Shown: positions 13,881 to 26,760, numbered from the stretch's first letter. The stretch is 64,000 nucleotides of DNA from Anseranas semipalmata (GCA_013399115.1 VXAA01005665.1:1777815-1841814), one strand, 5' to 3'. The notes: a model not told the origin generated them from the sequence alone. Program-made: numbers and translations.

Positions 13881-16800
13881 GTTTTCTGAACTTCAATATG
13901 GAAAATTTCATTTCCTACTAGTCTGCAGGTCTAATAAGTCTGTCTACAGTTTCTGTTTTCTACAGATTAAATGCTCCTTCCTGTACTTAGAACATGGACA
14001 GTGATGGGGAAACAAAGCAAAGCATTAAACAGATTTACTCCCTTCACTGTTATGCAAATTAATTTTCCTAAATATTCAACTTCAGTATTGCAATGATTTC
14101 CTTTCAAATGAATGCCATTCAACTATATACATACACATATGGGGGCAGGAGTGTAGATATAAGTGGCCACTTACATCTGATATATTTCTTTATTTTCCAA
14201 AATTCATCATCTTTGTGAAAAGAAAATTTTTGTTTGTTTTTGCCTTTATCATGTTAAAAAGTGGTATATCAAGCTGGAAGACATTGTAGTATTCGGCATA
14301 CTTGCAGCCTTCAAAGTGTCAGGGTGCGGGTATACTGACTGCTGTTTGTTCAGCACTGTATCAGTTGCCTGCTTTTTGTCAGGTCACGTCCTAGCAGGAC
14401 ATCCTCTAAAAGCAGAAGTAATCCTGCAGAGAAGTTTGTAACAGTTGTTGCCAGAAAATAAACCCGCAAAGTAACTTGTCACTTTCCTTATTTAAAAAAA
14501 AAAAAAAAATACACTACACGGCTATTTAATACCAGTAGCTGAAATCGTGACCAGCATCAGCAACAGGTACCTATCTGTAATCTTCTTCTGTGTGGGATGT
14601 AATTAAATAAATGTAAAAAAAAATGCTACGACCTTCTCCATTTAGGAGTTTTGGAACTACAGATTTCAAAAAACAGTTTTTCATTCTCTTAGTGAAAGAA
14701 CACAACACTGTCTTCCACGGCTCTCTTCATGAGCACAATACCCTTGCTGGCTTCCCTCTCCCAAAAGGCTGAATGATTCTGCCCGACAGGTTACTAAACC
14801 CCACTCACACCCCACAGCCCTTGGCTCTCTGTTCTTACTCTTTCCCCAGTTTCCAGGGAAGCAGGAGGTCAGTCCAGGGCTTCCCATTAGACTGGTGGGT
14901 TCTCTAGCGATTTTAAAGTAACATTTCAGGAAGAGAGCACACTTTTCTGTGACATTTTTGTCACACTAGCGTGAGGGAGGAGTGGTGGTGGTAGTTCAAA
15001 GGAATTTTCTTTTAATTCTCTGCTAAAGCCACTCTCACACTCCTGGACATTTCAGGTGAATAAACACAAATTACTTATGTTTTGTAGTTTGTTTCTACAA
15101 TTTAAAATTGTGATAAAGGCATCTTTGAATTTGGAGAATCCTTTTTCTAGACCTCTCCATGGCTAGACAGAATTGTCACGCAGCTGCAGCTCCTCAGGAT
15201 GAAAACTGAGTTTCATTGCCTAGATGAACCTGCCACTCAAGAGGAAAAATACCTACTATTAATAATAGTCTTTGGTTTACAAGTGCAATCTCCTATCTAA
15301 TGGATCAGAACTCACACATTAGTGTTTTCCCAAAAATAAAAATAGCTCAAAATGACAAATACAAAAACATAACGGAACATTTTTCTGCCTGTACTTTATA
15401 ACAACATTGTACTTTTTGTTGTAGTCAGCAATACTGAATCATGAAGTAATACAGAATTCGAAAGTACGTGAACTGTAACAAGTCAAACTATCTAGTTTGT
15501 AAAAAGCAGTTCTTTACTAGAAACATTAAAAGTCTTTGCAATATGCTTAGTTGTTTGTTGTTGTTTTTTCCACATTGTTACACAGGCTTTCAAAAGACTT
15601 ATTTGGCAAAGCTTTTTTTGTGTGTGTGTGTGTTTTTTTTTTTCTCCCTAGACAATGATTTCATCTTGTGGCAATGGCAAAGTACTTCCTGGTCTCTAAT
15701 TCCTATTGCACTAATTATTCAGCTTGGTATCCTACACTAATACAAGGAACTTAATTCCAAGCATAAGCACTATTGTCAATGATGAAAAATTATACATCCA
15801 TCTAGGAAGGAGTAGTCACTTTCTGAGAAGAGCAGTTTTTCTATCTTGAAGCATAAATTTCAGTTATTTATACTGCTGATGCACCCTGTCTTACAATGGT
15901 ATCTTACTGCCAGCAAAACAAAGGAAGCGTTCCTACTAGGAAAACAAACAAACAAAACAAATAAGCAAGCAAAAAAAAAAAATTCAATTTGTCCAGCACC
16001 ATGCACCTCTGAATACAACTAGATGACTACATACTTTGTCAAAGAGTACGTATTCTCTTGTATTAAAAAGTACAGCCTTTCAGATTCCATAGTCTTATCT
16101 CAGTGCTGTGCAACAAGAAGAAATTGGGGTTAAAAAGCCCTCTCATAAGTTTTGATTGCTTCAGTCAAGGTATAATCAACCCCTTTCCCTTTCTAGTCCA
16201 AAAAATGATGTACCTTGCCCTTTGAAAATACACTTTTTAAACCTTCTGTTTCCCATTCTAATGTAATAGATAACATTGATCAAAAAAGGTATCATAACCT
16301 TCTATTGAAACCTGGAATTCAAACCCCAGCAAATACAGTAAACTGATTGCATTGGTCAATATATAATGAGTGATATCTGCTAACTGTGCTGTTAATATTC
16401 AGGTGTTTGGGCAGAAAAGTTTGTCCAGATTGTGGCTGTTACTTTTTTTTTTTTTTTTCCCCCCCCACGGACACATCCTACAGTATTTTACTTACCTCCT
16501 AGAAGTAAAACACACTGCTGTTTTTCCATTTCTAACAAGTTCTTTTTGTCAATACAAGCTGAGGTTGTCTTCTGTTCATTGTATAACACATGTAAGTGAC
16601 AAATACTCAGGGTGGAGGCATGTCAAAACAGATTTTTTTTCCTTTAGCCACCTTTAATTGCCTGTGGTCTCAGAACCTGCACTGAAGCAGTTTTGCTATC
16701 TGCCTTGAAATGGTAGCATGCTCTCCTCAGCCCAATCATCAACAGAAAGAAACCCTCCTTACCTTCCTAGCCCTCAAGACATTTTTAACAAGGCTGAACA

Positions 16801-17689
16801 AAGCATCTGTGACTAATAAGGTTCAGTAGTGACAGGTCAGAACTGTTGTGAACTTCCTTAGTCAGAGCTCTTAAGACAAACAGCTGCTAATCACAGCCTT
16901 TTGGGATATACTGAAAATGGAGAGCAAAGGTAACTAGAAAGTGTTATTTTTAAACTCCGCCAGGATAATTAGATGCAAATAATGGATAGGTCAGGTAGCA
17001 TCAATATCATTGTCTCAGCTCTTTCTGTGGTCATGGGGACACCTGCCAACTCTATGGATGAAACAGATTGGGAGAAGCTGAAAGGGTGCAAGTTTATTAG
17101 TGTAGGAATAAAGAGACCATAACATTCATTAGCTCACTAGTGTCAGGTGTCATGACCAAGGCCAGAATGGGAAGTCACCTAGATTCCCATTCAACTGGTA
17201 AAATGATAACCTTGACCTTAAAGTAAGCAGGTCTTTAGTGGGAAGAGGTTAAACTACATCCAGTCTGGATACGGAAATGAGAAATGAAGTCGGCTGAAGT
17301 CTTCAAAATCAGTTATACTTAGGTAACAGAGGTTTTAGAGAAGTAGCAAATTGAACATGCTGCATTTTTGTGTGCTAACGTTTTCCTTAACTACATACCT
17401 AGATTGTAGTTTTGTAAGATGCTCAGTAAAAGAAGGAACAAATCACAGCTTCTGTCTCGCTGGATGTTACTGTGAATAACATCAGCAGCAGGCAAGGACT
17501 GTCTCAAAACCATTCTGTTCATTGCATTAGCAACGTCATCCAATGTTACTGCTTCCTGCCCTCCTTTCATGGTTCAGTTATTCACTATTTAGCTAAATCA
17601 AAGGTGGGAATATTAGATGTAAACTTAAAGGAAGATGCTTATTTTATATAATCCTCCACAAGGGATTAACACATTGCTTTAAGTTACCA

Positions 17690-18480
17690 GAAGAACCTCA
17701 TGAAGTTCAACAAAGGTAAGTGCAGGTTCTTGCACCTAGGGCAAAATAACCCCATGTACCAGTACAGGTTGGGGGCTGACCTGCTGGAAAGCAGCCCTGC
17801 AGAGAAGGACCTAGAAGTCCTGGTGGACAAGAAGTTAACCATGAGCCAGCAGTGTGCCCTTGTGGCCAAGAAGGCCAATGGTACCCTGGGGTTCATTAGG
17901 AGGAGTGTTGCCAGCAGGCCGAGGGAGGTGATCCTCCCCCTCTGCTCAGCCCTGGTGAGGCCACACCTGGAGTATTGTGTCCAGTTCTGGGCTTCCCAGT
18001 ACAACAGGGACATGGAGCTCCTGGAGCAAGTCCAGCAGAGGGCTGCGAAGATGATTAGGGGGCTGGAGCATCTCTCATATGAGGAGAGGCTGAGAGAGCT
18101 GGGCCTGTTTAGTGTGGAGAAGAGAAGGCTGAGAGGGGATCTTATCAATGTGTACAAATATCTGAAGGGAGGGTGTCAAGAAGATGGGGCTGGACTCTCT
18201 TCAGTGGTGCCCAGCGACAGTACAAGAGGCAATGGGCACAAACTGAAACACAAGAGGTTCCAGCTGAATATAAGAAAACATTTCTTTACTGTGAGGGTGA
18301 CAGAGCACTGGAACAGGTTGCCCAGAGAGGCTGTGGGGTCTCCTTCTTTGGAGATATTCAAAGCCCACCTGGATGTAATCCTGTGCAACCTGCTCTAGGT
18401 GATCCTGCTTGGCAGGGGGGGTGGACTGGATGATCTCCAGAGGTCCCTTCCAACCTCAACCATTTGGCGATTCTGTGAAT
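17690..18480 (+). mobile_element. 5'-truncated CR1 LINE copy
   Basis: This is a non-LTR retrotransposon of the CR1 clade, shortened at the 5' end as most CR1 insertions are. It opens inside ORF2 with acctcatgaagttcaacaaa. It runs through the region downstream of the polymerase palm, the ORF2 stop at 18396-18398 and a short 3' UTR. It closes with gatgatctccagaggtccc, then ttccaacctc and ttctgtgaatcc, a reduced form of the CR1 terminal octamer repeat. As expected for CR1 there is no poly(A) tail. I found no clear target-site duplication, and the left boundary is approximate. It is the least decayed CR1 in the window. Confidence 0.93.
17700..18398 (+). pseudogene. CR1 ORF2 reverse-transcriptase C-terminal remnant
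   Basis: Open frame of 232 codons for the end of the CR1 ORF2 protein. Residues 1-15 contain KCRFLHLG, the segment that follows the catalytic palm in LINE reverse transcriptases. About residues 36-46 ([11 protein letters not shown]) correspond to the next conserved strand, and about residues 86-97 include [11 protein letters not shown]. The C-terminal part contains [12 protein letters not shown] and ends at CNLL followed by TAG. The endonuclease domain and the catalytic aspartates lie upstream in a full element and are absent, so this piece cannot be active alone. The frame has no internal stop or frameshift, which suggests a fairly recent insertion. The ATG at 17700 is an internal methionine, not a natural start. 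A host gene is very unlikely, because flanking CR1 sequence continues in register on both sides. Confidence 0.9.
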
Positions 18481-19510
18481 CCTTTGCAATTATTAGCCAG
18501 TTAATACACGCTTTGCTGGGTATGTAAACCATGGGTAATGCACAACACTTTTACTTGGATTTTCTTTCCACACCTCTTGAAGTGGTTATTAGAAACACTA
18601 ATTTTTGAAATGCAATGGTTTTCTTTTACATCTGAGTTGTAAGTTCTATGTAACACAGCACAGAAAGTTCCCTAATTCTACTAGAATAGAATTATGAATG
18701 GTTAGTTATCTGTTTAGTGGGAAAACTAAATGGCCATTAGCAAAAACTTACAGAAATTCTTGTTTGTTCGTTTGTTTGTTTTTTAGTAGAACTGAGTCAG
18801 AATTTTATAGCACCAAGTTTGGTACAGCAGGTTTTCTAAAGGGAACGATTTACCAGGCCAACTGGAGGCCTGTGCCCCCATGCTACAGTTCCCATGCAGC
18901 ATAGGCAAATAGACCAGACCTACACAACTGGCAATAGGCAGACATTGTTTAAAGTCCCTCTTGGGATGTAGGTTCAGATTTTGTGTAAAAATATATAATT
19001 TATTAAATAATTGATTGGTGCGGGTCACTTTATAGCATGATATAAGAAGTCAAAGCTGTCACAGAATTTTTGTCTGGACTTTTTGTCAGAAAAGTCTCCC
19101 CCATCTCTTAACATACCTTGATCTAGAGAATCATAGCATGCCCAGGTAGCAATGCACAATCAAAAGAATGCAGAGCATTTCTTTTAGAACATGTTTTGTT
19201 GTACTTCTGTTGATTTACTAGGGAAACACAAACCTTTCAAAATGCCTGCTACTACAAACATTTCAAAATCCTATTTTATAATAGAAAAACAAACTCTACA
19301 TGTGGACTACTTGATAAGTTGCTTGACATTCTGATTACTCCTATTTTGATTTAATTACTCCTTCTATTTATGCTGCAAACCGCCAACAGTGAAAATTATG
19401 AATTACATATTTGATTATAAAATTCAGAATTGGCAACTGCTCAGACTAAATATTTTTGGCTCAAATTCAAGCATACAAGCTAACCATTTATTTGTGTATT
19501 CAAGCTAGTT

Positions 19511-19580
19511 AGAAAGGAAGAAAAAGGAAGGAAGGAAGAAAAAGGAAGGAAGGAAGGACGGACGGACGGAAGGAAGGAAA
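19511..19580. repeat. GGAA tetranucleotide tract with GGAC variants
   Basis: Imperfect purine repeat built from GGAA and GAAAAA units. Near its right end there is a short run of GGAC units (ggacggacggacgg) before it returns to GGAA. The GGAC run is an internal variant that has itself been multiplied. Confidence 0.93.
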
Positions 19581-20953
19581 CAGCCTTGAATTCTGAAATT
19601 ATCACCAAGCAATCAACCTAGATTCTATCAATAAATGATTTATTTGTGTCATGTTCCTGTTGGTATACATCAACTGAAACAGGTAAAGATTTTTTTTCCA
19701 AAATGAAAAGCATTTTCTCAGATTACTAGTACTTTTTTTTCTTTCTTTCTTCAAGAATAAAAGGCAATGTCAGGCAAAGTTTATTTTACAATATTGCATA
19801 AAGCCCTGCACATGAACCTTGGAACTCTGGATTTCTTATGCCATCTACCTCATTGTAGATACAATCCAAACTGCTGAAAACAAAACCAAGACCTCCACAT
19901 GTTTCCAGGGCAACCCAAATTCTTGAAAAAGACACCATTGGCCTTGCTAGCACATGGCCTTGCTGGCAATTTCTGCTAAATTAATTAGTCTGCAGGCATC
20001 CAAATTTTTTTCACTGTCTCTAGCTCATATTTTCCCTTTAATGCACTGCTATTGGTGAGTTCATTAAATGTAAATTATAATCAATTAGCACTTTCACTAG
20101 CACCCTGCTGTGGAAATATGCTTCCATAGTCAGTACTAGAAACAAAATTGTAAGTGATGTGCTAATATTTGGTCAATATCTTAAATAGGCATATTGCTGA
20201 AACATAATTCACAAAGTTAGCATCACTTTGAATCAACTCATTTCTTATGTCATGTCACACATTTTAGTGGAGAAAGAGATCAAAAAAAGAGTAACATTAC
20301 TTAAGAGTGAAAAAGCTAAACTGCTGCTCAGTCATATTGATTTGTGTTCCTTGGCATGCGATTCAGCTCTGTTACAGGTGATGCATAGGGCAAAGGAACC
20401 GATGGTCAGGAGCCAGACCTTACCTTCTTGGCTGGGCCACCAAGTAATTGCATGACTGGGGAAGCAAAGACTGCAAACTCTGATTTTTCTTAGGTAAAAC
20501 ACAGCTGGTGTTTTCCAGACAACTCCATATCCTTCAGGGAAAAGGAGAGGAAATAAAATCATTGTTACAATCACAAAGTCATGATATGTAACATAAGTCA
20601 TGAAATGTAAGAAAATACCATGCAACCTTAGCTCTAGATTTTACAATACCATCTTCAATTAAACACCCTATTTCCACAAGGTCCTGGCTCTTGACAGTGC
20701 ACAGGACAAGAGTTAGTTGTGCATTAAGCAACTGCTGAAAATGCCAGTCTTCACCTCATGTCTCTTCCCCTACCTTATCTACTGCAAACAAAATCTGAAT
20801 GAGAAAATAAAAAACATAAGTCCCAATCCAGTCCCAATCTGTTATGTCTTCATAACAGATTGTAAAATGGTTTGCCTGGGGATTACAAATAACATGGCAA
20901 CAGTCTTAAGAAGGCCAAATGACATCTAAACATCATTCTCTTATACACGTATG

Positions 20954-20996
20954 GTAAGAATCATTCTTACTGCTTTTCACTGTGTACAGTGAAAAG
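20954..20996. repeat. two adjacent perfect palindromes
   Basis: The first palindrome, 20954-20970, has arms GTAAGAAT and ATTCTTAC around one base. The second, 20973-20996, has 11-bp arms CTTTTCACTGT and ACAGTGAAAAG around two bases. They are separated by only two bases. Immediately downstream GTTATAAGAG occurs twice, at 21001-21010 and 21012-21021. No transposase frame or terminal repeat was found around the cluster. Confidence 0.85.
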
Positions 20997-23900
20997 AGCT
21001 GTTATAAGAGAGTTATAAGAGCTCCATAGCCTTTTTGCTTTCACTCCTTTCTTTTTTCTACAGAGCCTTTTAAACATAAGTTCTAGCTAAGATGCTAAAT
21101 TGACTGTGTTGCATACTTCTCTGCACTTAAATAATATTCCATTTTAATAGGAATATTCTAAAGAGCATCTCTCAGAAATTAAATACTGTGAACAGAGAAA
21201 ATGTGAGACTTTGCTAGGTATCCTCTGCCTAGTAAGTGTCAAATACAACACACCGCATGCCAGGGCTAGGGGAGGGGAAGACTAAGAAGAAGGAAACTAA
21301 TTCGGGATTAGATTCTCTGCAGCTTAGAAGGCTACTGCTTGCTATTGCTCAGGATTTTTCGGTATTCTCATACAAAAAATTGCTGAGCCTTGTATTCACA
21401 GATAGTTCTGTGAGACAGTTGTGCCTTTTATTGCAGCACAGTCTTCTACTTTCTGCAGAGCTGAGGCATTTTCTTCTACCTCCATGTGAAATACACCTAT
21501 AAACAAAGGACAGGGTTGTCTGCATTGAAGAGACTGTTTCCTTGATAATTTGCTGTATGACATTCCAGAAAGCTAGGAAAGAAAAACGATTACAAACATG
21601 AGGGGTGTCTGGTGGACCACTGGAGAAGGAGAGCAATGGACAGCAGAAGGAGGATGGACAGAGACAGAAGGATGGGCTGGCTATAACTGTTTTGCATCCT
21701 TAAAAATCAAGAGATTGTAGCCTATTTCAGTGGGTCATGCAGGAGAAGCTCCTTTCACTCGCACACATACATGAAGGACTCTGCATTTGAAACTCTAGTT
21801 TTGCTAGGGAAAAAAAAATCAAAACAAATCAAAAACCAACCAAAATAAATAAACAAACAACAACAACAAAAAAACAAGCTGTCTTTTGTTTGTTCTTTTC
21901 AACCTCTTAAAAACAAATTATGGGCTGCGTACTTCCTTTATTTGGTAGAAACGTGACTCCATCAGTCTGTACAGCCTGCATATAGATGCTATAGAAATGT
22001 AGAACACGTAGAGATGCTATCTGAACAAGTGTTTTTTTCACATGTAGGAAACACAACTTAAAGCTGTGACAAGAGACACATGACAGCCCCAAGGATGGAA
22101 ATGGAGAAGCTGAGCTATATCACAAACTTTCCTCCAGGCAATTCCCAAAAGATGTACAAAGGCCAAAAGATACATACAGACAACACAAGAAGGAGCCATC
22201 TGTCTTCAAAAAATGATTGGAACAAGAAGACAAGTTCTCTCACTGAAGTTGGTGGACAGAAAACTAACTCTGTCTCTATCCATGAACAAATCCCTTTCTT
22301 GTCATTCAAACGCCTGGTAGAGCACCAGGTCAGTGAAAAAAGTTCTCCCTGTTAAAGTCTGTTTTCCTCCTACATAAAATCAGTAACATTACACTGTGAT
22401 TTGTTTTGGAGAGACAAAACAAACCACAGTGCTGACAGAAACAGCAACCTTTAGTCACACAAGGCCTACTTAACTGTTTCTAACATTCTCAGTGAAAAGA
22501 TTCTCTCTTAAGGATCCTCTAAAAAATAAAACTTTATAAACATTGAGAGTTACCTTCATGTCACGGATGAAAAGGTTGCATACAATGGAATCACATTTGC
22601 TTAGAAGGGGTGGATCATATTATATAATTTTGATCTTTGCTATTATTAAGAAAAAAATCTCAGAAGTCCTGTGCTTCTGTTTGGTCTAAATCTCTACCAT
22701 CTCCCTTCACATCCAAAGTTCCAATGACTTAGACCACTCACAAACCTGAGCAAGAATGACCCATCTCAAGAAAAAAATGACCAAGAAAAAAAAAAAAAAG
22801 TAATTCTGAAGAAAATTGGTTTTCAAATGGCCAAATGAATGCCTTCATAAGTTGAAAGTTACAAACAAGACTATACCACTGAATGCCCAGGCTCATACCA
22901 CTTCCTTTGAACACAAACCTTGGTATCAACAGTGTTCTATTTCCTTATATCTAAGAAACAGCTATAAAGGAAAAGGGTTGGAGAAGGACAGGTAGGTTAC
23001 AGGTTAACTGACTATGGCAGAGTGAGAAGACAGACTCCTTTATTCTGAGTGAAGGGGATCAGGATGACTTTGTCATCCATCCTGAAGATTTCTTCTCTTT
23101 CCTATCTTGAGGTTGGCTACCAGAGTCCCAGACCTGCCATAACCACTGTGGAGCTAGTACAGGGAAGGAGGAGAAGAAATGTTTGGGAAAGGCTCCTTGG
23201 GAGATCAAGAATTCAGGTGTGTGAATTCTTTACACCCAAGCAGCTGCTGCCTCTTGATGTTCAAGGCAGTTACATACACTCTCACCTGGCAGTCTTCAGG
23301 ATCTGTTAGGAGTTAGGCAAGCAGAGCTGACATGTACTGGAAAGGAAATGTAATTAGATTCTGTTTCCACCTAGCAAAGGTTACAGGTGAGAAAGTTCCA
23401 GTATCAAGTATTGTCAAGGCAGCCATCCCAGAAGCTGACCCTTTGCAGCAAGTCACCGATAGTGCACTTGTTCACTGCCACTTTGAGCTATTCATGGAAT
23501 TTTCTGTCCTTGGCAGTAGGATAAAGTCTTTCGTCAGAGCTGGCCTTTTAACAAATGTTTCCACATTCACTCCATGCTGTCTTCCTCTTGTTAGCTGAAC
23601 AAATCAACCGCAGATGATATATCTGTATATTATGCTTTTATGCCAGATGTGCCTATTATTCTTTTGCCCTGTTATGATATGACAGCTATCTATGCATAAT
23701 GTATAGTTTTAAGATGTGACTTTTATTCGGGAATCTATGGACACCTGTGGCTGTCATTTTCCTGTCTAATTATCAGGATGTTTTCTCTGAAAAGCAGAAG
23801 ACATCTGAGCATTACTGAGATAGCTGGTAGATAGGATTACTTAAAAAAAAAAAAAAAAAGCCATAAAACAAAATGCCATACACTCAACAACACCACATTA

Positions 23901-24599
23901 ACAACAAAAGCTGCAAACAGCCAGAAGAGCCCGACAACAACAACAAGAAATGAATAATGAACCCAGATAGTTTTATGAGGAAGTCGTATTTCTGGCAACA
24001 AGTTTTACTTTCACATGTACATCCTGAGCTTGCTCCATAAATTTAAGTGGTTCTTCACCCAAGTCCACACTACTCATCCTGCCATCCCCAGATTTCTTGC
24101 CTCCACACCCATGATTCTGCTTCACTTTTTTTTTTTTTTTTTTACCGATTGACCCTCCCAAAACCAAATCATACAGCAACAGCAGCAAGTTTTACTTAGC
24201 AACAGTTTCCAGGCAAGATTTGTCATTCAAACCCACCGCAGAGGCATTTCTTTGACTTAATCAAAGGAACACCAAGCCTATTAAGACACTTAATGCAAAA
24301 CATCACCAATATATAGCAGTCTCTGCCATAGCAGCTGTAGTTCTCCTGGAGAAAATATTTACTAGTGAGGCAAGCAGGATAATAAATTTGCATCACAACA
24401 AGCCAGAGATCATACCTTTAGAGGCCAATGTTTTCCCAGACAACCTGGGGAAAAATACAGCTGTATTAGCAAGTTGCAGCTCAGACAGAGAGAATGGAAG
24501 CTTTTAGCCAAGCCTCGGAAAACAAGGACTCTTGATGTTGAAAAGTTCCCAGAGAGTCTTATTTCCAAATATCCCTATACAAACACAAGAAGGAGGGGG

Positions 24600-24644
24600 A
24601 AACAAACAAACAAACAAACAAACAAACAAACAAACAAAAAAAAA
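24600..24644. repeat. (CAAA)n microsatellite
   Basis: About nine perfect CAAA units grade into an A run at the right end. Confidence 0.95.
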
Positions 24645-26324
24645 CACTGATGAAGAGAGCTAGAGGGGAAAATGATGAATTCAAGACCTTCAAGACCAAA
24701 GGACTGGCAAGAACAACCAAAGATTTTTACATGGTAATATGTGGCAGGGAAGAAGGGCTTTTTTCCTCTCAGTCAGCTTTTGTATTTTTTATTTTCTGTT
24801 CAAACAAGCCTAAACATCCTGAGTCCCAGCAATACAGTATGAAAGCATATATGATGAAAGAGGGACATATAATCATGTGCAAAAATAATTACATGAAATT
24901 GATTCAATAACAAGCATAAGATTTTTTGATTATTTTTAAACATATTTGTGACAATGTAAAAACATCACTGCAGTGACTGTAGCAGAGTTCACTCAATCAC
25001 GGAGATCTCCTTACACCACTTTTTGTTCTGTTTGTGATTAGAGTAGCACACAAAGACACGTTATCAGGTATGAGGAAGTACACTAATGCAGTTCATCAAG
25101 GGCCAGCCAGCTCTAGAACCATATTTATTTACACCAGTAATTTTGGCACAGAAAAGAGTTTTTAAGTTTACAAATAGACCTAGGCAGCATTGTTAACACC
25201 AGAGACCCATCATCATACAAAAAAAGACTAGATCAGAGGTGCATAACTCAAATGAGCAGGCAGAACATTAAGATTTCATCACAGCAATACAAACCACATT
25301 TAATATCCAGCTTACCCCAACATGAACCTCCTCTATCGCCTCTTCCACACTCATTTGCCAGTTATCCTCCTGTCCAGTCCCACCATCACACTCATCCCTT
25401 ATTCTCCTCCAAGAAACCAAATCTTCTTGATTTGTCTTCAGGAAAAAGAATCCTGTTCCAGGAGGAACACCAGTATAAGGATGGATTAGAGAAAGAAAAA
25501 TACAATGAAACTGAATGCTATGGATTCTCACATAACTGTACCCATTGACTGATGAAAATGTCTAACTTAAGATGGGATTTACTGTGTGAAAATTATTTGG
25601 AAGGACCTGAATCTACTAACTGACCAAACTTGCTCTGAGTCACCCAAGTGAAGCAGCTGTGAACGAAGCAGATCCTAAGCTACATCAAGGACTGCATTTT
25701 TCAGTGGAGACAAAAAACATGACAGCTTTCTAAGGACTAGCAAGACCTTAACTCTGATACACCTGACACTTGTGTTTTAGAAAAAATGAATTCAAATAAG
25801 TACAGAGAAAAGCTTAAAATAAGATCTAGACCAAAAAAAAAAAAAAAAGCCTATAATTCCAGAAAAGATTGGACCTACTTGATCTGCTAAGTTGAGATAT
25901 GTTAGCAATACTTGAAATCTCTAATGCCCGGTCAGCTGTGACCTGTGATATGACTACAGAAAGCTTAATGTAAGCGTACAAATTCCAGGTCCAGCTGACA
26001 GAAGGAGCTGGCCATCACTTGCCAATTATGTGGACTCAATCTGTGCTAACTGCAAGAGAGAAACATGGCAGGTAGTTTGCCTTTTCAGTCATCTGCCGGA
26101 GTCCTTCTGGAACCGAGCACATAAATAATGTAATCACAATGAAGTTTTAAAAAACACCTATTGAGTACATTTGACCCCATTTTAAGTAACAGCTGCCTAT
26201 AAGGAAAAGAAACTTCGACATAAAGAAAGGAACAGAATCAAAAATAGCAGGAAGCATTTGGGAAAAGAAATTTGGAGAAGCCTATGGTGGAGAGCATGCA
26301 GATGTGGCCTGAAGGCGGCTGCGG

Positions 26325-26600
26325 CCCGTGGGAGCCCCCGCAGGAGAAGGCCCCGGGCCGGAGCTGCAGCCCGTGGAGAGGAGCCCACGCAGGAGCAGGG
26401 GATCTGGCAGGAGCTGCCGCCCGTGGGGGAGCCATGTTGGAGCAGTTTTGCCCTGAGGGATGGGCCCCGTGGTACGGACCCATATGGGAGCAGTTCTCGA
26501 AGAGCTGCAGCCTGTGGGAAGCCCACGCAAGATCAGTTCGGGAAGGACGGCATCCCGTGGGAGGGACCCCACGTGGAGCAGGGGCAGAGAGTGACCGTGA
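26325..26600 (+). repeat. GC-rich minisatellite inside the LTR
   Basis: Six diverged units each begin near CCCGTGG (or CCTGTGG), at 26325, 26370, 26420, 26466, 26511 and 26554. Spacing is 45, 50, 46, 45 and 43 bases. Most units also carry a GGAGCAG-like box about 20-25 bases after the start. The region is far richer in G, C and CpG than its flanks. In the second LTR copy the equivalent interval is the run of undetermined bases. Confidence 0.8.
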
Positions 26601-26754
26601 AGGAGCAGCGGAGACGCAGCGTTAGGGACTGACCGCAGCCCCCATTCCCCGTTCCCTGCGCCGCTCGGGGGGAGGAGGTAGAAGAGGGTGGGAGTGGGAA
26701 GGTGCTTTTAGTTTGCTTTTAGTTTCTCACTGCTCTAGTCTGTTATCACAAAGC

Positions 26755-26760
26755 AATGAA
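26755..26760 (+). promoter_or_regulatory. decayed LTR polyadenylation signal
   Basis: The position that reads AATAAA in the other LTR copy (50711-50716) reads AATGAA here. The surrounding bases (ttacatgaatctccc versus ttatattaatctccc) align. The signal is probably weakened, which fits a dead copy. Confidence 0.55.

Larger units (their letters stand above)
9252..17689. other. non-coding AT-rich DNA with simple repeats
   Basis: No supported gene. Simple tracts are a GAAA run at 11192-11213, an AAAT run at 11718-11750, T-rich sequence near 13515-13535, A16 at 14494-14509, a T/GT/T compound tract at 15613-15643, and T16 followed by C8 at 16443-16466. A perfect 9-bp-arm palindrome lies at 13862-13880. 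An AATAAA at 14457-14462 sits 31 bases before the A16 tract. None of the short open frames has a recognisable domain. Confidence 0.65.
18481..26284. other. non-coding AT-rich DNA with simple repeats and palindromes
   Basis: No supported gene. Contents are a GGAA/GGAC tract (19511-19580), an AT-rich TAAT-containing piece near 20030-20110, two adjacent palindromes followed by an 11-base-period direct repeat (20954-21021), A-rich CAA/AAAT sequence at about 21831-21873, A17 at 23843-23859, T18 at 24126-24143, a CAAA tract (24600-24644) and A16 at 25833-25848. Short frames on both strands show no domain or consistent splice pattern. Confidence 0.65.

Noticed and set aside
17684..18157. Reverse-strand frame of 157 codons
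   Set aside because: It is antisense to the open CR1 ORF2 frame and explained by it.
26258..26632. Overlapping open frames of 96-124 codons on both strands
   Set aside because: They lie in the GC-rich LTR minisatellite, where stop codons are rare by composition. The peptides are repeat-derived.
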